DNA from: Stercorarius parasiticus
Taxonomy: Eukaryota; Chordata; Aves; Charadriiformes; Stercorariidae
Length of the DNA: 64,000 bases
NCBI GenBank assembly: GCA_013396915.1
Contig: VWZL01004600.1
Location: 1-64,000 of the forward strand
Reading direction: 5' to 3'
Shown in pieces: positions 22,001-34,900 of the stretch. The notes beneath the pieces are model-generated. The model ran no database searches. It had not been told where the DNA came from and saw nothing but the letters and a program-made list of their open reading frames with translations. Each line of letters opens with the position of its first letter. The first letter of the stretch is position 1. The position numbers and the translations under genes were made by a program.

Positions 22001-22445
22001 AACCACAGGTATATCTTTAGGAGACCTATATACCAGAAAGGACTTTCTGTAATTCCACTGTTGTAGTATAATGTTAACTTTTAATGATGCATTGCCACAT
22101 GGCATGTGATAGGGAAATGTCAAGGTCGGTCACATGTAAGAAAGTGAGCTTTCCAACTGTTAACTTAAAACCAGTGTATCAAGTAAAATAAAACAAGTAA
22201 ATATTCTATAAAGATTCTTAAAGACCCTATTGAAAAAGGAAAATAACCTCTAATAATATTATTTTTAATATGACTTTGTATGTTTTAAAAATAGGATTAA
22301 TTTTAAAGAGCAATAGATGTATCCTTCTGAATCTGAGCTGGCTACTGAATACAACCTCTGTAACCTAGACACTCTTTTTCTTTTTAATGTTGGCTAACAG
22401 TAAATTCAAGGAGAATGAGCATTTCAAACAAAATGAAGCAGAAAG
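22001..22445. other. No gene
   Basis: AT-rich unique sequence with nothing recognised. Confidence 0.6.
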
Positions 22446-22830
22446 CACTAACAGACCTTGCCTAACCCCCAGGGCTCGCCTCACCCTGCTCATGGCCCAG
22501 GACCCCGTGCCAGCCCCCTGGGGCTGTCAGCACCTTCCCCCGTGACATGGCAGAATGGCTGGTCTCCATCTCCCCACAGTCCTGCCCTGTCCTGCCCTGC
22601 CCAGCCATAGGCCCCGCTGAGCGAGGCCCACTTATGGGCCCGTGTCCCAGCCTGGCTTCAGCCTATCCCCATCCCCAGGGAGGTTCCCGATGCCTGGGCC
22701 TGGGGCTGCCCTGGTACTCCCAGCTGCCCTGTTCCTAGCTGGGGTGGTGGGCTGAGCCCCTGCTGGCAGGCCTTGCCCTGACAGACCCCATGGGGAGCAC
22801 CCTGATGCTCCCAGTATCCCAGGCCACAGG
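22446..22830. repeat. GC-rich dispersed repeat, copy 1
   Basis: A sharp island of C/G-rich sequence stands out from the AT-rich surroundings. It shares its left edge ('actaacagacctt') and a right-hand block ('cagaccccatg.ggagc', then 'tgatgctcc') with 61662-61905 in the same orientation. Internal short motifs such as 'cctgccctgtcctgccctgc' look minisatellite-like. The short frames (60-104 codons) on either strand are GC-driven. The family is unknown to me by name; it may be part of an LTR or a GC-rich satellite-type repeat. Confidence 0.6.
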
Positions 22831-25384
22831 GAGCCTCCATCCCTTGCAGTGTCCCGACCTTTCAGTGAAATACTTCAGGGAGCCCCCCCTGGTCTGGGGG
22901 CTCAGAAAGTCTTCAGTTTCACTTTATTGCACAAACTGTTTTATGATGGGGGTCACTGGCTTTGGGGTAGGCCTGACAAGATACCTCCTTTGCTGGGAGA
23001 GTCTCAGTCCAGCAGGCTCTGTTGGCTGCAAGTACGCCAAACACCAGGTATGGTCAATAAAGACAGTTCCACTGCTATGTTTAGCAAGATTTATACAAAC
23101 CTAATCCTCAGTAAAATTGTACGCTACTTTGATTAAAACTTGAGTGAAATGGAAAAAAAAAAAAAGAATACCTTTTGTAGTTAAATCTCATAAGAAGCAA
23201 TTCTGAAGAATGGAAAAGTTCAAACGCTGTTTTGAAGAGCCAGAGGAAGAGCTACAGATGTTTTAAAATCCTTTGTTCCTGGATGTGGTGAACAAAGAAA
23301 TGCCAAGAATTATTAATAGAACAGAGCAGAAAATTATTCGTATGCCCTAAAAAAGTTTTCTAGGATTCATGATTTCCCATTACACAATGAAATTAAGTAT
23401 CAATGTCTGAACTATTTTTTGTGTGCATTTGCGAAACAAATTGTGAAAACAAAATAAGAAAGAGCCTTTGAAATTTTGATTATCTTCTGTTGGCAGTCAT
23501 CTACATTTTTTCTTTCAAAGAAATGAGTAGAGCTTATTCTTTTTACCTAGTGATGATAGGACACACTTTTTATTTAACAGTTAATTGGTCAGAATTCTCA
23601 TTTGAATGAGGGAGACACAGGTCACGTAAGAATAGATCGTTTAATACGTTACACACATGGAAATGTTCTGACTGGAGACAGAGAAGACACGACACATTAG
23701 CTACTCACTACAGAGTACCAAACAGTTTAAAGAAAACAGGAAAGTGATGAATTTGGAAGCAAATCTCTTGCATCTTGAGTGCAAAACTAAATAGCATCTA
23801 ACAGGGGAAGAGGAACTCAGGGAAGCAATTGGTGGGTCACTATGAAAGTTTCTGTTTCTCTTCCACATAATACATGTAAACACTCGAAGAAATCTTTTGT
23901 TGGTTTTGAATTTACAAATCATGTTTAATACTCTCACTGAATCAAGCAAATCAAGTCATGTGCTGGCCAGGTACTCTCTCCTTTGGCGAGAGAAGTGGGA
24001 TGCTGCTAGTTACTTCTCCCTCCTTTCCCCTCTTTCTCTCTCCCCCACACACATTCTGCTTGTTGCAGTGGAGATGTATTGGTCTATGGATTTTGGCATA
24101 AAGGACTGACTGCTTCTTTTCTTCAATGGTCTTGGGTGCTTTACTTTTTTATATCAACCACTTGTAAGCTTGTGTACCACAGTAAATATGAGTTAGCCAG
24201 TACTGTTAAGAGGCGATAGCCTTTGTATGTACCTAACAGTGCAGCATCTGAGGGCTGGTCTCCATTTGACTTGATTCTGAGCTGGTTTTCATTTGTTTTG
24301 TCTGAGGCTGTACACTGAGACTGGAGGCAGGGAGAGTGTTCATTGTGCAACCTGCAAAATTCAGCTGGGCACCAGTAAGAAAAAGGCAGAATGTGCTAAG
24401 AAAACACATTCAAATAAATCACAGCAAGCCCAAGACTGATGGGAAGAAGGGAAGAAGACCCCCTTAACCATGACCATCATACTCTTGACAAATATCTCGG
24501 TGTGCTCATGACTTGCTGTAACTGTCATTGTGACTCTTGACCTTTGGCATCAGAAGAACATTGGAAGGATGAGTTTAACACTAGAGAAAAAGGTATAGGT
24601 ATTAGAAAGTTCTCTTGTATAATAATTTTAAAAATATTACGCATGAGACTCTTCTGTATGAATTTGGATAATGAATGTGAGCTTTAGTGCAACTAGTCTA
24701 CTAATAGGAACTGATTGCTCTGTTTCAAATTGACTGTTAAAACATTAATTAGACTAATAATAAATCACTGTCTTCATATATACGGTGTGTCCCTTTTTGC
24801 CATAACAAGATTTTGGCTATGACACCAATTGGGTTTGAGGACTGGTGGTTAATAGTTAATCATAAATAGAAGCATTATTTCATATTCATATGACAGAGAA
24901 TCACAATGTCTGTGGTCATGCTGAAATCTGATGGTGTTGGGCAATGTGGCACGATGTTAAAATGGTGCTCTCAAGCAACAGAAACATTTGCTTTCTCCTA
25001 AGTATTTCTAGTCTTTCTACAACATTATATTGAAAAATAGACAGATAGCAGTTGCTGTTTCCCCTCTTATTACTTTCTGCTTAATTCATGTATTTTCACC
25101 ACAGACAGTATGTCCACCAGTTGTAGTTGTATTACTGGTTGCATGGCTTGACATCAGTGCCAAAGAAACTTCCCAAGATTTTGCCTACAGGATGACTACT
25201 ATTTTAGGTTGGTTGGATTAGTTGGAGTACAGTGTAGGAGGAAGACAATGTGCTGCAGATCTGGACTTCATAAACTGAGTCACTTGTGGTCAAGCACCCA
25301 AAACCAACTTAAAAACTTGCCTACTAAACACAAAATCTCATGAGGATGTGGAGCAGCTCATGTCAAGATTCTACTTCCTGGTTG
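22831..25384. other. No gene
   Basis: The first 270 bases (22831-23100, with 'gtcaataaagac' at about 23052) may still belong to the GC-rich element. The rest is AT-rich, with a pyrimidine-rich patch at 24015-24055 and no gene I can support. Confidence 0.5.
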
Positions 25385-26229
25385 TGTTAGGAATACAGTA
25401 GAGAAAGATGCACGAAATCCAGAAGATTTTTTGAATGCTCTGGAGCCAGTTATTTGCTGATGCTGGAGAGGCTAAGGGAGGCACGCTGTTGGAACTACTG
25501 CTCGCAAATAAGAAAGAAGTACTTGCAGATGGGAAGGCTGATAGAAACTGCTGTAACTGTGTTATAACAGAATTTAAGATCCTGAGGGAGATGAGGAAAG
25601 CAAACAAAAGAATAAAAACCCTGGTCCTAATGAATGCAGACTTCAGCTTGCTCAGGGAACTGCTAGGCTGGACCTTGTGGCATACTGCCCTGAAGGGGCC
25701 CAAGAGATCTGGTTGATGTTCCAGGACAACCTCATTAAAGCACTAGAACACTCTGTCCAATATGCGTAAAATTGAGTAGGCATAGCAGGGAGCCGTCCTG
25801 ACTGAGTTAAATGCCAAAAGGAAGCATATGGAAGATAAAAGTGAAGAAAGGATACCCAAGAGTAATACATAGAAAATGCCAGGTAATGCAGGGATGGAAT
25901 TTGAAAGGACAAAGCTCAGCTGAAGTTACAAGTAGTGAGGGATGTGAAGGGCAACAAGAAAGGCTTCTATAGATACATGGCAGCAAAGAAGAAGATCAAG
26001 GGAATTGTTGGGCAACCAGGTGATGAAGAACATGGAAAATGTTGGGGTAATCCATGTCCTCTTTGCCTCAGTCTTTACTGGTAAATTCTGCCAGTAAGTC
26101 TCTCAGGCTTCCATGCCTGATGAGAGAATTCAGATAGAAGTCCTACTTACTATAGAAGAGGTTCAAGGTAGGGACCATTTTGACAAATAGGACATACACA
26201 TTTCAATGGTACCATGTGGGATGTATCTG
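25385..26229 (+). mobile_element. Old CR1, endonuclease end and linker
   Basis: The frame 25435-25716 includes 'GGTLLELLLANKKE' and 'EFKILREMRKANKR', the C-terminal edge of the CR1 endonuclease domain. Downstream, 25860-26180 retains broken blocks matching the linker toward the RT ('gggcaacaagaaaggcttct', 'ctttgcctcagtctttactgg'). It is heavily decayed with stops and is cut by an LTR at about 26230. Confidence 0.75.
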
Positions 26230-26766
26230 AGGGTGGGATGGGGAAGAGAATCAGAAGAGTAAAAATGAGAAAACTTGTGGGTTGAGATCAAGACAGTCTA
26301 ATAAGTAAAGCAAAAGTCATGCATGCAAGCAAAGCAAAGCAAGGAATTCATTCACTACTTCCCATTGGCAAGCAGGTGTTCAGCCACCTCCAGGAAAGCA
26401 GGGCTTCATCACGCATAATGGTTACTTGGGAAGACAATACGCCATAACTCTGAACATCTCCCCCTTCCTCCTTTTTCCCCCAGCTTTTTATTGCTGAGCG
26501 TGATGTCATATGGTATGGAACATCCCTTTGGTCAGTTGGTGTCAGCTGTCTCAGCTGTGTCTCTTCCCAACTTCTTGTGCACCCCCAGCCTACTCGTTGG
26601 CAGGGTGGTGTGAGAAGCAGAAAAGGCCTTGACTCTGTGTAAGCACCGCTCAGCAATAAAGAAAACATCCCTTTATTATCAACACTGTTTTTAGCACAAG
26701 TCCAAAACATAGTCCCATACAAGCTACTGTGGAAAAATTAATTCTATCCTAGTCAAAACCAACACA
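26230..26766 (-). mobile_element. Solo LTR, endogenous retrovirus (family A), truncated
   Basis: This is the same family as 45990-46586, aligned along its length. On the minus strand it starts with TGTGTTGG at 26766, and a degenerate TATA-like AATAAAAAG lies near 26483-26491. The polyadenylation hexamer seen in the other copy has changed here (about 26297). The 3' end of the LTR is missing at about 26230. No internal retroviral genes flank it, so it is a solo LTR. I recall this LTR as common in modern birds; the retroviral class is not verified. The 124-codon minus frame in it is not a gene. Confidence 0.8.
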
Positions 26767-27355
26767 TGATATTAGTATACAATTATACGCGTGGTGTTTG
26801 GCAAAGGATTTAACAGAGGGTCCTGCTTTTTCCTACCTTTCTTCAAGGTACATAGTTTCCTCTGACAGGAGATTATACCTTTCTGGCAGCATCACTAATG
26901 GCTTCATCTGCCTGCCTAAGTCATACACATTGCTTTTGTTATGCTCTAAAACCCATCAATAAATGGTCATCTCTTTTTATAGCTCAAGGGTCTCTGTTTT
27001 CTGCCTGTGTATTTAATTTCAGTCTCAGCTATCATCCTGTGATTATTCATTTTATATCTTTCAGAGAAGATAATCTCTCAATGAAGTTTTCAGAGATGTG
27101 GTTTTCTGACAGCCTTAGGACATTTTAATTGAGTATGGCACACACATTCTTGCTATGGTGTTCCCAGGTTTCTCAGGGTTCAAGGCAACTCATATTATGC
27201 ATGCACTGTAACTTGTACCACAGCAGTGGTAAAAGAACTTATGAAAAATATCTTACTATCTACTTATTATTAACAACTATCTAATTACTGGTGTGCATTT
27301 AAATTTGATTCTTCTCATGTCTAACACTTCTGAGAAAGCTGTTTGATGCTATTGC
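26767..27355. other. No gene; interval between CR1 segments
   Basis: This is AT-rich sequence I cannot match to CR1, although CR1 flanks it on both sides. It either replaced the middle of the element or is CR1 decayed beyond recognition. Confidence 0.5.
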
Positions 27356-27870
27356 AAGCCACTGTCATAATTTGAAGGTGGTGACAACCAGAACAATCTC
27401 TGACCTCTGTAAAAAGGCAAAAGTCACGCTGAGCTTCAAAAGGCAAGGAGGAGACTTTCAGGAACTACAGAACTGGAAGCCATGTTCAGGTTTAAAGTGA
27501 TTGAAAACAACCAGCATGGATTTGCCATGGCCAAACTGTGCTTGACCAGCATGATTTTCTTCTGTGATGCAATTTCTGGCTCTGTGGATGAGGCAAGAGC
27601 AGTGGGTGTAATTTTCTTTGACTTTAACAAGGCCTTACACAATATCCTTGTAGTCAAATTGGTGAGATATGGTTTGGATATATAGTCTGTAGATAGGAAG
27701 GTGCAAAATTTGCTGGACCACCAGATTTTAAGCGTTAGCCTTTCAAAATCTGTCAGCCAGTTGTGAGTTGTGTTCTTTGGGGGCAGTACTAGAGCTGATA
27801 CTATTTAATGTCCACATTAACAACCTGTGTGACGAGGCAAACCTGAGTGGCACCTGCTTATGGGCAACAG
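27356..27870 (+). mobile_element. Old CR1, reverse transcriptase core fragment
   Basis: The frame from 27482 reads 'VIFFDFNKALHNI' at about 27608-27646. This is the RT motif A region of CR1 (usual form with 'DFSKAFD'), with the catalytic aspartate retained at 27620. A following piece at 27786-27835 reads 'ILFNVHINNL', matching the stretch before the FADD box. A stop at 27683 and frame changes between blocks make it non-functional. An LTR interrupts it at about 27871. Confidence 0.8.
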
Positions 27871-28242
27871 GCCTCATTATCCTTCGGCCTCTCTGTTCTC
27901 CTTCTCATTTTACCTCCTTATCCTTGCTTTTCCCCACTTTGATCCTCCCTTACACTGCTTAGTAAGTTTTGCAGAGTCCCACAATCCCCCTTCAAATATC
28001 CATACTGTCATGTTCCAGTAGTTTACCCCTTCTTACCAGCTACAAAGCCCAGGTTGACCCTCCTTAAAGTTGTGCCTGGTGTTTCTCCATGGTCCACCAA
28101 TTAGTAGCTGTAGAGTTTTGGTCTTGATTATTGTCCCCTTTATCAGATTTACATGTCTGTGTGTTTGGTTTATCTCTTTCCCTGTTACTTTACGTTATAA
28201 AAGGTCCTTGACCTAGTAACCTTAATGAAACAGATGATCACA
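27871..28242 (-). mobile_element. LTR (family B), 5' part, truncated
   Basis: Read on the minus strand, this aligns with the start of the LTR at 48310. Both share 'tca.ttaag', 'caaggacctttt', 'aagaccaaaa', 'caacctgg.cttt' and 'ggactctgcaaaa'-type blocks in the same order. It stops near the position equivalent to the TATA box of the other copy (here a degraded ATAATGA). The insertion lies inside a CR1. Confidence 0.7.
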
Positions 28243-28955
28243 AGTCCCACACTGGCCACTGACCCACTAGGGAACAGCTTTTCAGAAAAGGATTTGGGGA
28301 TCATAGCAAACAAGAAATTGAATATGAGTCAGCAGTACAACTTTGTGACATATTAGCCTACCATATACTGAGTTACATAAGTAGGACTGTAGCCTGCAGG
28401 TTGAGAGTAGAGATTATTATCCTTTATGCAGCACCTGTGTGACCCAAGCCTGTCATATTGCCTCAGGTTCTGAGCTTGCCAATACAAGAAAGACATTGAC
28501 ATGCTGGAGAGAGCCCAGGATAGTCACCAAGAAGTTCAGGGGGCTCAGTCATATGACATGAAGGGGTCACTGAGAGAACTGGGTTTGTTCAGCCAGGTGA
28601 AAACTAAAGAGGGATGTCTTCAAAGAGATGTGAAAACTAAAGAGGGATGTCTTTCGAGACTGCTGTCTTTGAGTACTTAATGGGAGGTCATAGAGAAGAC
28701 AGACCTATCAGAGTTCACAATGATAGGATAAGAGGTCAAGGTCATAAATTGCAGCAAGGGAAAATTACTACTAAGTATCAGAGAAAAAAATCTCTACAGG
28801 GAGTATTTAAGCACTGGAACAGGTTCCTCAGAGGGTCAAATGAACAAGGCACTTAAAAGTGTGATCTAACTTTGAAGTTAGCCATGCTTTATGAAGGGGA
28901 ACAAACTAGATGACCTCTAGGGATCCTATTCAACCTAAATTATTCTATGATTCTA
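28243..28955 (+). mobile_element. Old CR1, ORF2 end and 3' tail
   Basis: The plus strand runs from 'cagaaaaggatttgggga' (28283) through remnants of the last ORF2 blocks ('gaactgggtttgttcagcc' at 28576, 'gcactggaacaggttcctca' at 28810) to the 3' hinge and the tail 'attctatgattcta' ending at about 28955. The FADD region expected between this and 27870 is missing, so DNA was lost around the LTR. Confidence 0.85.
28597..28653 (+). repeat. 33-bp tandem duplication inside CR1
   Basis: A 24-base phrase beginning 'gtgaaaactaaagaggg' at 28597 recurs at 28630 without change. It is a local duplication within ORF2 remnants. Confidence 0.9.
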
Positions 28956-31900
28956 ATTTAAAGGTCAGTATTGGCCTGGAATAAATTGTTTTAGAAAAAG
29001 GAGAGGGGCATTCAGTTTAATTTGTCAGATCTGAAATGTGAAGTTTGAAGCTGGGTAGAAAATAGTACTCTGATTTAATTTACTTTTTGCAAGAGTATTG
29101 CAGAATTTATATTAGCCCGTTACAATATGCTTACAAGGAATGTTCTAGGGATCAGTTAGACATGTTCCTTAACTTTACTTGATCTAAGTCTGATTTCAAG
29201 TGACCGGATAATAATAAGACATTCCTCATTCAAGTATATATGAATATATAAACTAACCTTAGAAACCCTAAGAAGCGTACAAGCTGTCTAGCATGTCCTT
29301 TGCTGAATCCAAAATATGGATGTATTCTTTCTGAGCTCTTGTTTCAGCTGCCTGGCCCTGAGGGGACAGACAGCTGGCATCACAGAGCTCAAGGGAGGTA
29401 GAAGTTTTTTTCATTGACTATTAGTGACCTTGGAGTCTTTCTGGCATGCAGTGATGGGGTAAAAGCTTCAACTGTAAGCTTTCAAAATCTGCTTTTGTAA
29501 AAATAAGGGTATATCAGCCATAAATCAGACTTCCAATTTATTTCTGTTTCTTGAACTTTGCGCTACACAATGCATTTCGTTTCAAAATATATTACTCATA
29601 TTTTTTCCAGATCTCTTTTTAGCAAGATTACTCAGTCTATGGCCTGTGATCTGCATGCAGCTTGTGGTCAGTTCAAATTGGGCTTTGTTAGCTGGGCTGC
29701 ATCACATGCTTTGAGCAGGGAAGCACTGGCATAGAAGCTAGTGCAGGATTTCTTCCTGTCTAGGAAGTGGCTCAGCAGAATGCCATCAGAGTGCAAATAC
29801 AGCTGAGGTTGGCCCTAGTTGGTATTCCAGGACTTAACTAAATCCTCAGCCCTTGTCCAAAGTGAAAACAGTTTGGAGCCCTTAGGGAGTCAGTGTTTAC
29901 TCCCACAGAAAAAGTGCTTTTACAGCTCCTCCTCCTCTTAGTTCTCTGAGGTATATAAAATGTACCTTCCAGAACTAAGTCATTTGAAGGTTTAAAAGAT
30001 GTTTCAAAAAGCCAAGAAGGTTGTCCACCCATCACCAGGAACTTTACTATGGGAAACTGTGTCACAAAAGTCATCATGAAACATTATGTAAAATTTCTCC
30101 ATGAATACACAGACTCGAAAAGTAAGCACCTCTCAGGTTCTAGAGTGTGGACAGCAGCACACATTTGCTCCCTTCTTTCATGTTTTAATCTATCACCTAA
30201 TCTGCTATCTCCGCATTGAAGAATGCACATTCTTAAGGGTAAGATTTGGGAAAGCTATACAAGGAAATACCCTCTTCTGATAGAGGAAATTCCTCACGTT
30301 ACTTTACAGATATTCTCTTTTAAAACCTGTGTGAGTAATTTTAGTCTTAAGCATATACAGAATCACCAGCTATAATGCTTTAGTTCTCGTAGTATCTAGT
30401 TATAAAGCTGGAACTTTGAAGCACACTGAGAGAACTTGATAACTGAGAAAAAGTAGAAAAATCAAATGAGGCTCTTAGTGGGGTCTGTAACTGTGGGGAA
30501 AAAAAAGTTTACAATTATTATATTTCTGTGATAGAAGCTGCAATACATATATTATAGGCGTATGAAGGGGAGCATAGTGACTAGATTAACCTGAAAATAG
30601 GTAATTAGTTTTATTGAAGGATATCTAAATTACTCATTTCAATAACATATTGAATTTTAAACATCTACGTAACTTTTGAAAAAAATGGTAAAGAATGAAT
30701 AGGAAACTGAACCAGGATTAAAGTTCAAAGTCTCCTGACCCTCTGTGCTATACTCAGCGCTGCTTTTTCACAGCATACCTCTTCTAGTTGCCATAGGACT
30801 TCCAGAATTACAGTATGAGCTATTAGTTTCAGCTGCAAAGCCAAACTTCTCCAAGTGCTTTAACAAAACTCCTTCTTCTGTTATGTCTTTCCATTCAATC
30901 CTATATTCATGGATATTATTATAAAAACAGTTCACTTATCTGCAGCAATCTGTATACACATAAATACAAGAACAGTTTACACTGTTAACTAAAGCCATTT
31001 TCACAAGCTATCCTTTACGCCCTGATAGGTAGTATAAATTATCTCTTATCTCTTTCTAACCCATAACATTGAGAATGTGCACTACAGAAATTTGATGCAA
31101 ATGTTACCTGCAGAGTCAACTACGCTCTTTTCTCTATAGGACAATTTATGACCTTTTCTGTAGTCCTCAGCTAAATGATAAAACTTATTGTAAATTCAAC
31201 ATCAAACACATTAGTTTCTGAGAAAAAAAAATTGCATGCTGCCTGCTTCTAATTAAGCGTAATTATCTGGGAAGGAATAGGGAGTAAAAAATCAACCAAC
31301 CAACCAAAACAAAAAAAAAAGATTTTAGGAGACAGGGTTTTAAGAATGTGTATTGATAATCTTCACATTTGCTGATACACCAAAATTTAATATCTAATTT
31401 TGAATCATACTGTTCTAGCCACAGCAAAGTCTGGTGGTTTTGTTTTGTTTCTTTGCTTGGTTGTTTTTTTTAATGATCAGCAAAATAAAGGCCTGTTTCA
31501 TCTCTTATACTTGTTTTACTGCAGTATAGCATAGCTAATACCTGTTTACTTAGTGATGATTTTCTGCATAAACAGAAACAGTCAGAAACTTGCTGTTAGT
31601 ATGTCTTCAATTATTATTTTATTTTAATATTCCTTTTGCTTTAAAAACATCACATGGAACTCAGGCTTGAGACTGAGACCAGTGCTTCATATTTTCACAA
31701 TGGAAGTATCCCAAAACCAAAGAACATCTATGTATAACGTGCAATTCTTACGGGGATGGTTATTTAGAATATGCACTTGTAGACATTTAAAAAATTTTTT
31801 TTCTTTTTTTTCAGTTGCAAAGATAAATGCAAAGTACATATCTATAATCTTGCCTTATGTAATATAAGTCTATAGAAGAATAGATATATTTATGAACAAA

Positions 31901-34900
31901 GGCACACTCCCTGCATACTCTTCTAGGACAGAAGTCATGAGAATTTGGATGCCCAAGATATTTTTGAGAAGCTAACAGAAACAATGATGATTAAGTGAAA
32001 GCAAACATACATAGCATAAATTTGTTTAAACAATTGTGAGGTTTAGAATTCTTTTAGGCTATTCATGAATAGAAAACTACCCAGAATGACACTGAATGTC
32101 AATTAAATTTATAGGCCATTAATAGAAAATCAATCTTTATGGTTTTAATCAAAACAAAGACAAGAGACTAACCAAATCTTCTGTGGCAGGTGGAAAATGA
32201 TCACTGAAGTATTAGAAACAATTCTCAGCATACATCACTGCAGTACTCCCCAGATAATAGTGTCACAATAGATATGCTTCATATTTCCTGTATCTTCAGG
32301 TACTGGGTTGATCCTGAAAATATGATGTATCAGTGGTCTGATCTGGTCTAGAAATCCTATATCCTTTCTTCTAGTAAATTAGAATATGTTCCCTGCAGTG
32401 TGTGTGTGTGTATATATATGTAAAATATGTCCCCTGAGATAGAGAGATATAGAGATATACATATATATAAAAATAAAAATCATTATATTAATTTTGGGAG
32501 TGCAACATTTGACTTTCACTTCCTGAACATGTGGCCCAATGATTATATATACTGTATTGAAATGTAGAGATTCATTTCCTTCATCTCTTCGTCTTCCTTT
32601 TAACATCAGTTTTGTCGTGAACTTCTAACAAACCAAATACACTGGCTTAAGAATTATTTTAATGCATATTAGCAATATCATTTTATCAAATGGTAATTTT
32701 TGTAGAGACAATAGGAATACTTCAACTGTGCTATGCAAGTGCTTTACTTAGTCTGAATGAAAAAAGGGTTATGTTGCTTTTTCTATCAGCATAAAAATCT
32801 TTCACCTCACTGTTCTTTTGTGAAAAAACTCAACAAGTTAAAATGCTTTGAAGGCAGGTTTCCTGATCATGTTTTTATAAAGAGATATCCTTCATTGCTC
32901 AATTTAACAGGGCAGTTGAATGCCAACTGGTAATTGAAGTCCCTATGAGGAAAAATAAAATATCAATCACACTTGTCGTTAAAAAAGAAGCAAAAAGGTA
33001 TACAAATGAATGTGGTTTTGTTTTGAGCCAAGGATTTTTTTAAACAGAAATACTGATTTATGCAACCATCAGGTTTGAATGCATGCAACACAACTTTCTC
33101 AGATTGAATTCCATTGATTTTCTATAACAATGTCAAGCATTCAATGCATCACAGCAGCCGTGAGACTGAAATAAATAATCCCTTCAGAAAAAAAGTGATT
33201 CTTCTCTTCTTAAATACATAGGTGAACATCTTGTTCTCCTGCTCCCTTGCTCTGTTGTATCTTAAGCTGTAAGGTTTTAGAACTTCCTAATTCCCTGTCT
33301 TCATTTTCATTTAGAATAACATGCTTTGTTTTTCTTATAACCTTCTTTATGCTCTTGCCTCTGGGACAAGTTGTTAGAACTGTATGCCATTCTGTTTATG
33401 AAATGTGAAGAGATGTAAAAAACAAAATAAATGCCAGCAAATTCGGCTTTGAATAGTTAGTAGTTATATGTGATATTGGCAGAAGCTGAGTAGCACAAAA
33501 ATAGCCTTGAAAGATGCTATTTCACATGTAAGATTCATATTTGAAAGGTGCAGCATACCTGTAACACATACTGCATATACAAATTAATATTTCTAATGAG
33601 ATCTGCAGTGTTTCTGATCACACTGTCAGTCATAATCACTTTTCTGATATTGTTAGTTCTGGTTATTTGAGCTTAATATTTATAGCCCAGGATTGTCGTT
33701 TACAAATTTGAGTTTGACGGGTATTGTACTCCACACTAAATTTACCACTTGCATTGTTATTGATTTGTTAGTCATTTACTATTCTCTTTCATACATATGA
33801 TTTAAAGTTGGTAAATAATTTAAATTGCTCTAGGACATTCATTTTAGGCACCTTCAGATGTTATTCTGAAATGTTTACCATGAATGTAACACCCCACTAT
33901 TTCTTATAAGGAATGACATACAGTTTTCAGCTGTGTTTCCATTCAAAAAAGCTACTATGATCCCCAAAGTATTTAAGTGATATGCAACTTGGTTCATTTG
34001 AAATACATAATGTATGCCTTTCAGGTGACACTAACTAAAAAAAATTAAAAACCTACTGTTTTGCAAGAAGCAAGAAATTTAATGTAGAGGATTGGATTAT
34101 CTTCTCACCCTTTTATTCAAGAACAAGAGAAGATACAGTTCTACTAATTTTTGCTTTGTGTCAGTGATTCCCTGTATATCAAAGTCTATATCCAGTTTAT
34201 ATCCAAAGTTATATCCAGTTTCCACAACTGCAAGTAGGCATTTTATTTTAATTGGCAATAGCAGGTCAATACTGATACTCATTTGTAATCATAATGGGTC
34301 GATATTTGTGCCTAATATTGAATTTTTACAAGCATGGGACTGATTGTTTCCCCTGGTTCTGAACTCTTGTGCCATCTTAACAGCCTCAAACAAGACAGCC
34401 CTGTTTGAAAGGGATGACCAGTGAAAATATAGCGTAAGAATGATTGCTAACTTATGTACACTATTTTAGGCATCTTGCTTATGAAATTTCAATTAGCTCA
34501 ATGTCCCTCTTTTTCTTACACACAGGAAAGAATGACAGATGTCTTCAGTGGGATATTTGAGCAGAGTCCTGGTTAGGTGTTTTGATTCATCTCCCACAGT
34601 TGTCTCCATTGATTATAAAGAAAGACCATGGCAACTACGTTCCTTGATGTCTGAAGTTTGACAGTTTGAACCCTGACCTTTTACCATCTTCCTTTGACCT
34701 TTAGGATGGTTTAGAGTAGAAAAGGAAGATGTTTACTATGCTGATATATCTAATACAACTTAAAACAGCATGTGAATGACCATAATTTTCACTGAACATA
34801 CATATTAGCTCTGCAGAGTGCAGAATAAACGGAACAGGAATGCAATATAGCACTATGTACAGTGAACAGAAATTGGCTGAGCTTTCGATGCAGCAGTTCT

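Noticed and set aside
26348..26722. 124-codon minus-strand frame
   Set aside because: It lies entirely within the family A LTR; the second LTR copy at 46230-46412 keeps only about half of it.
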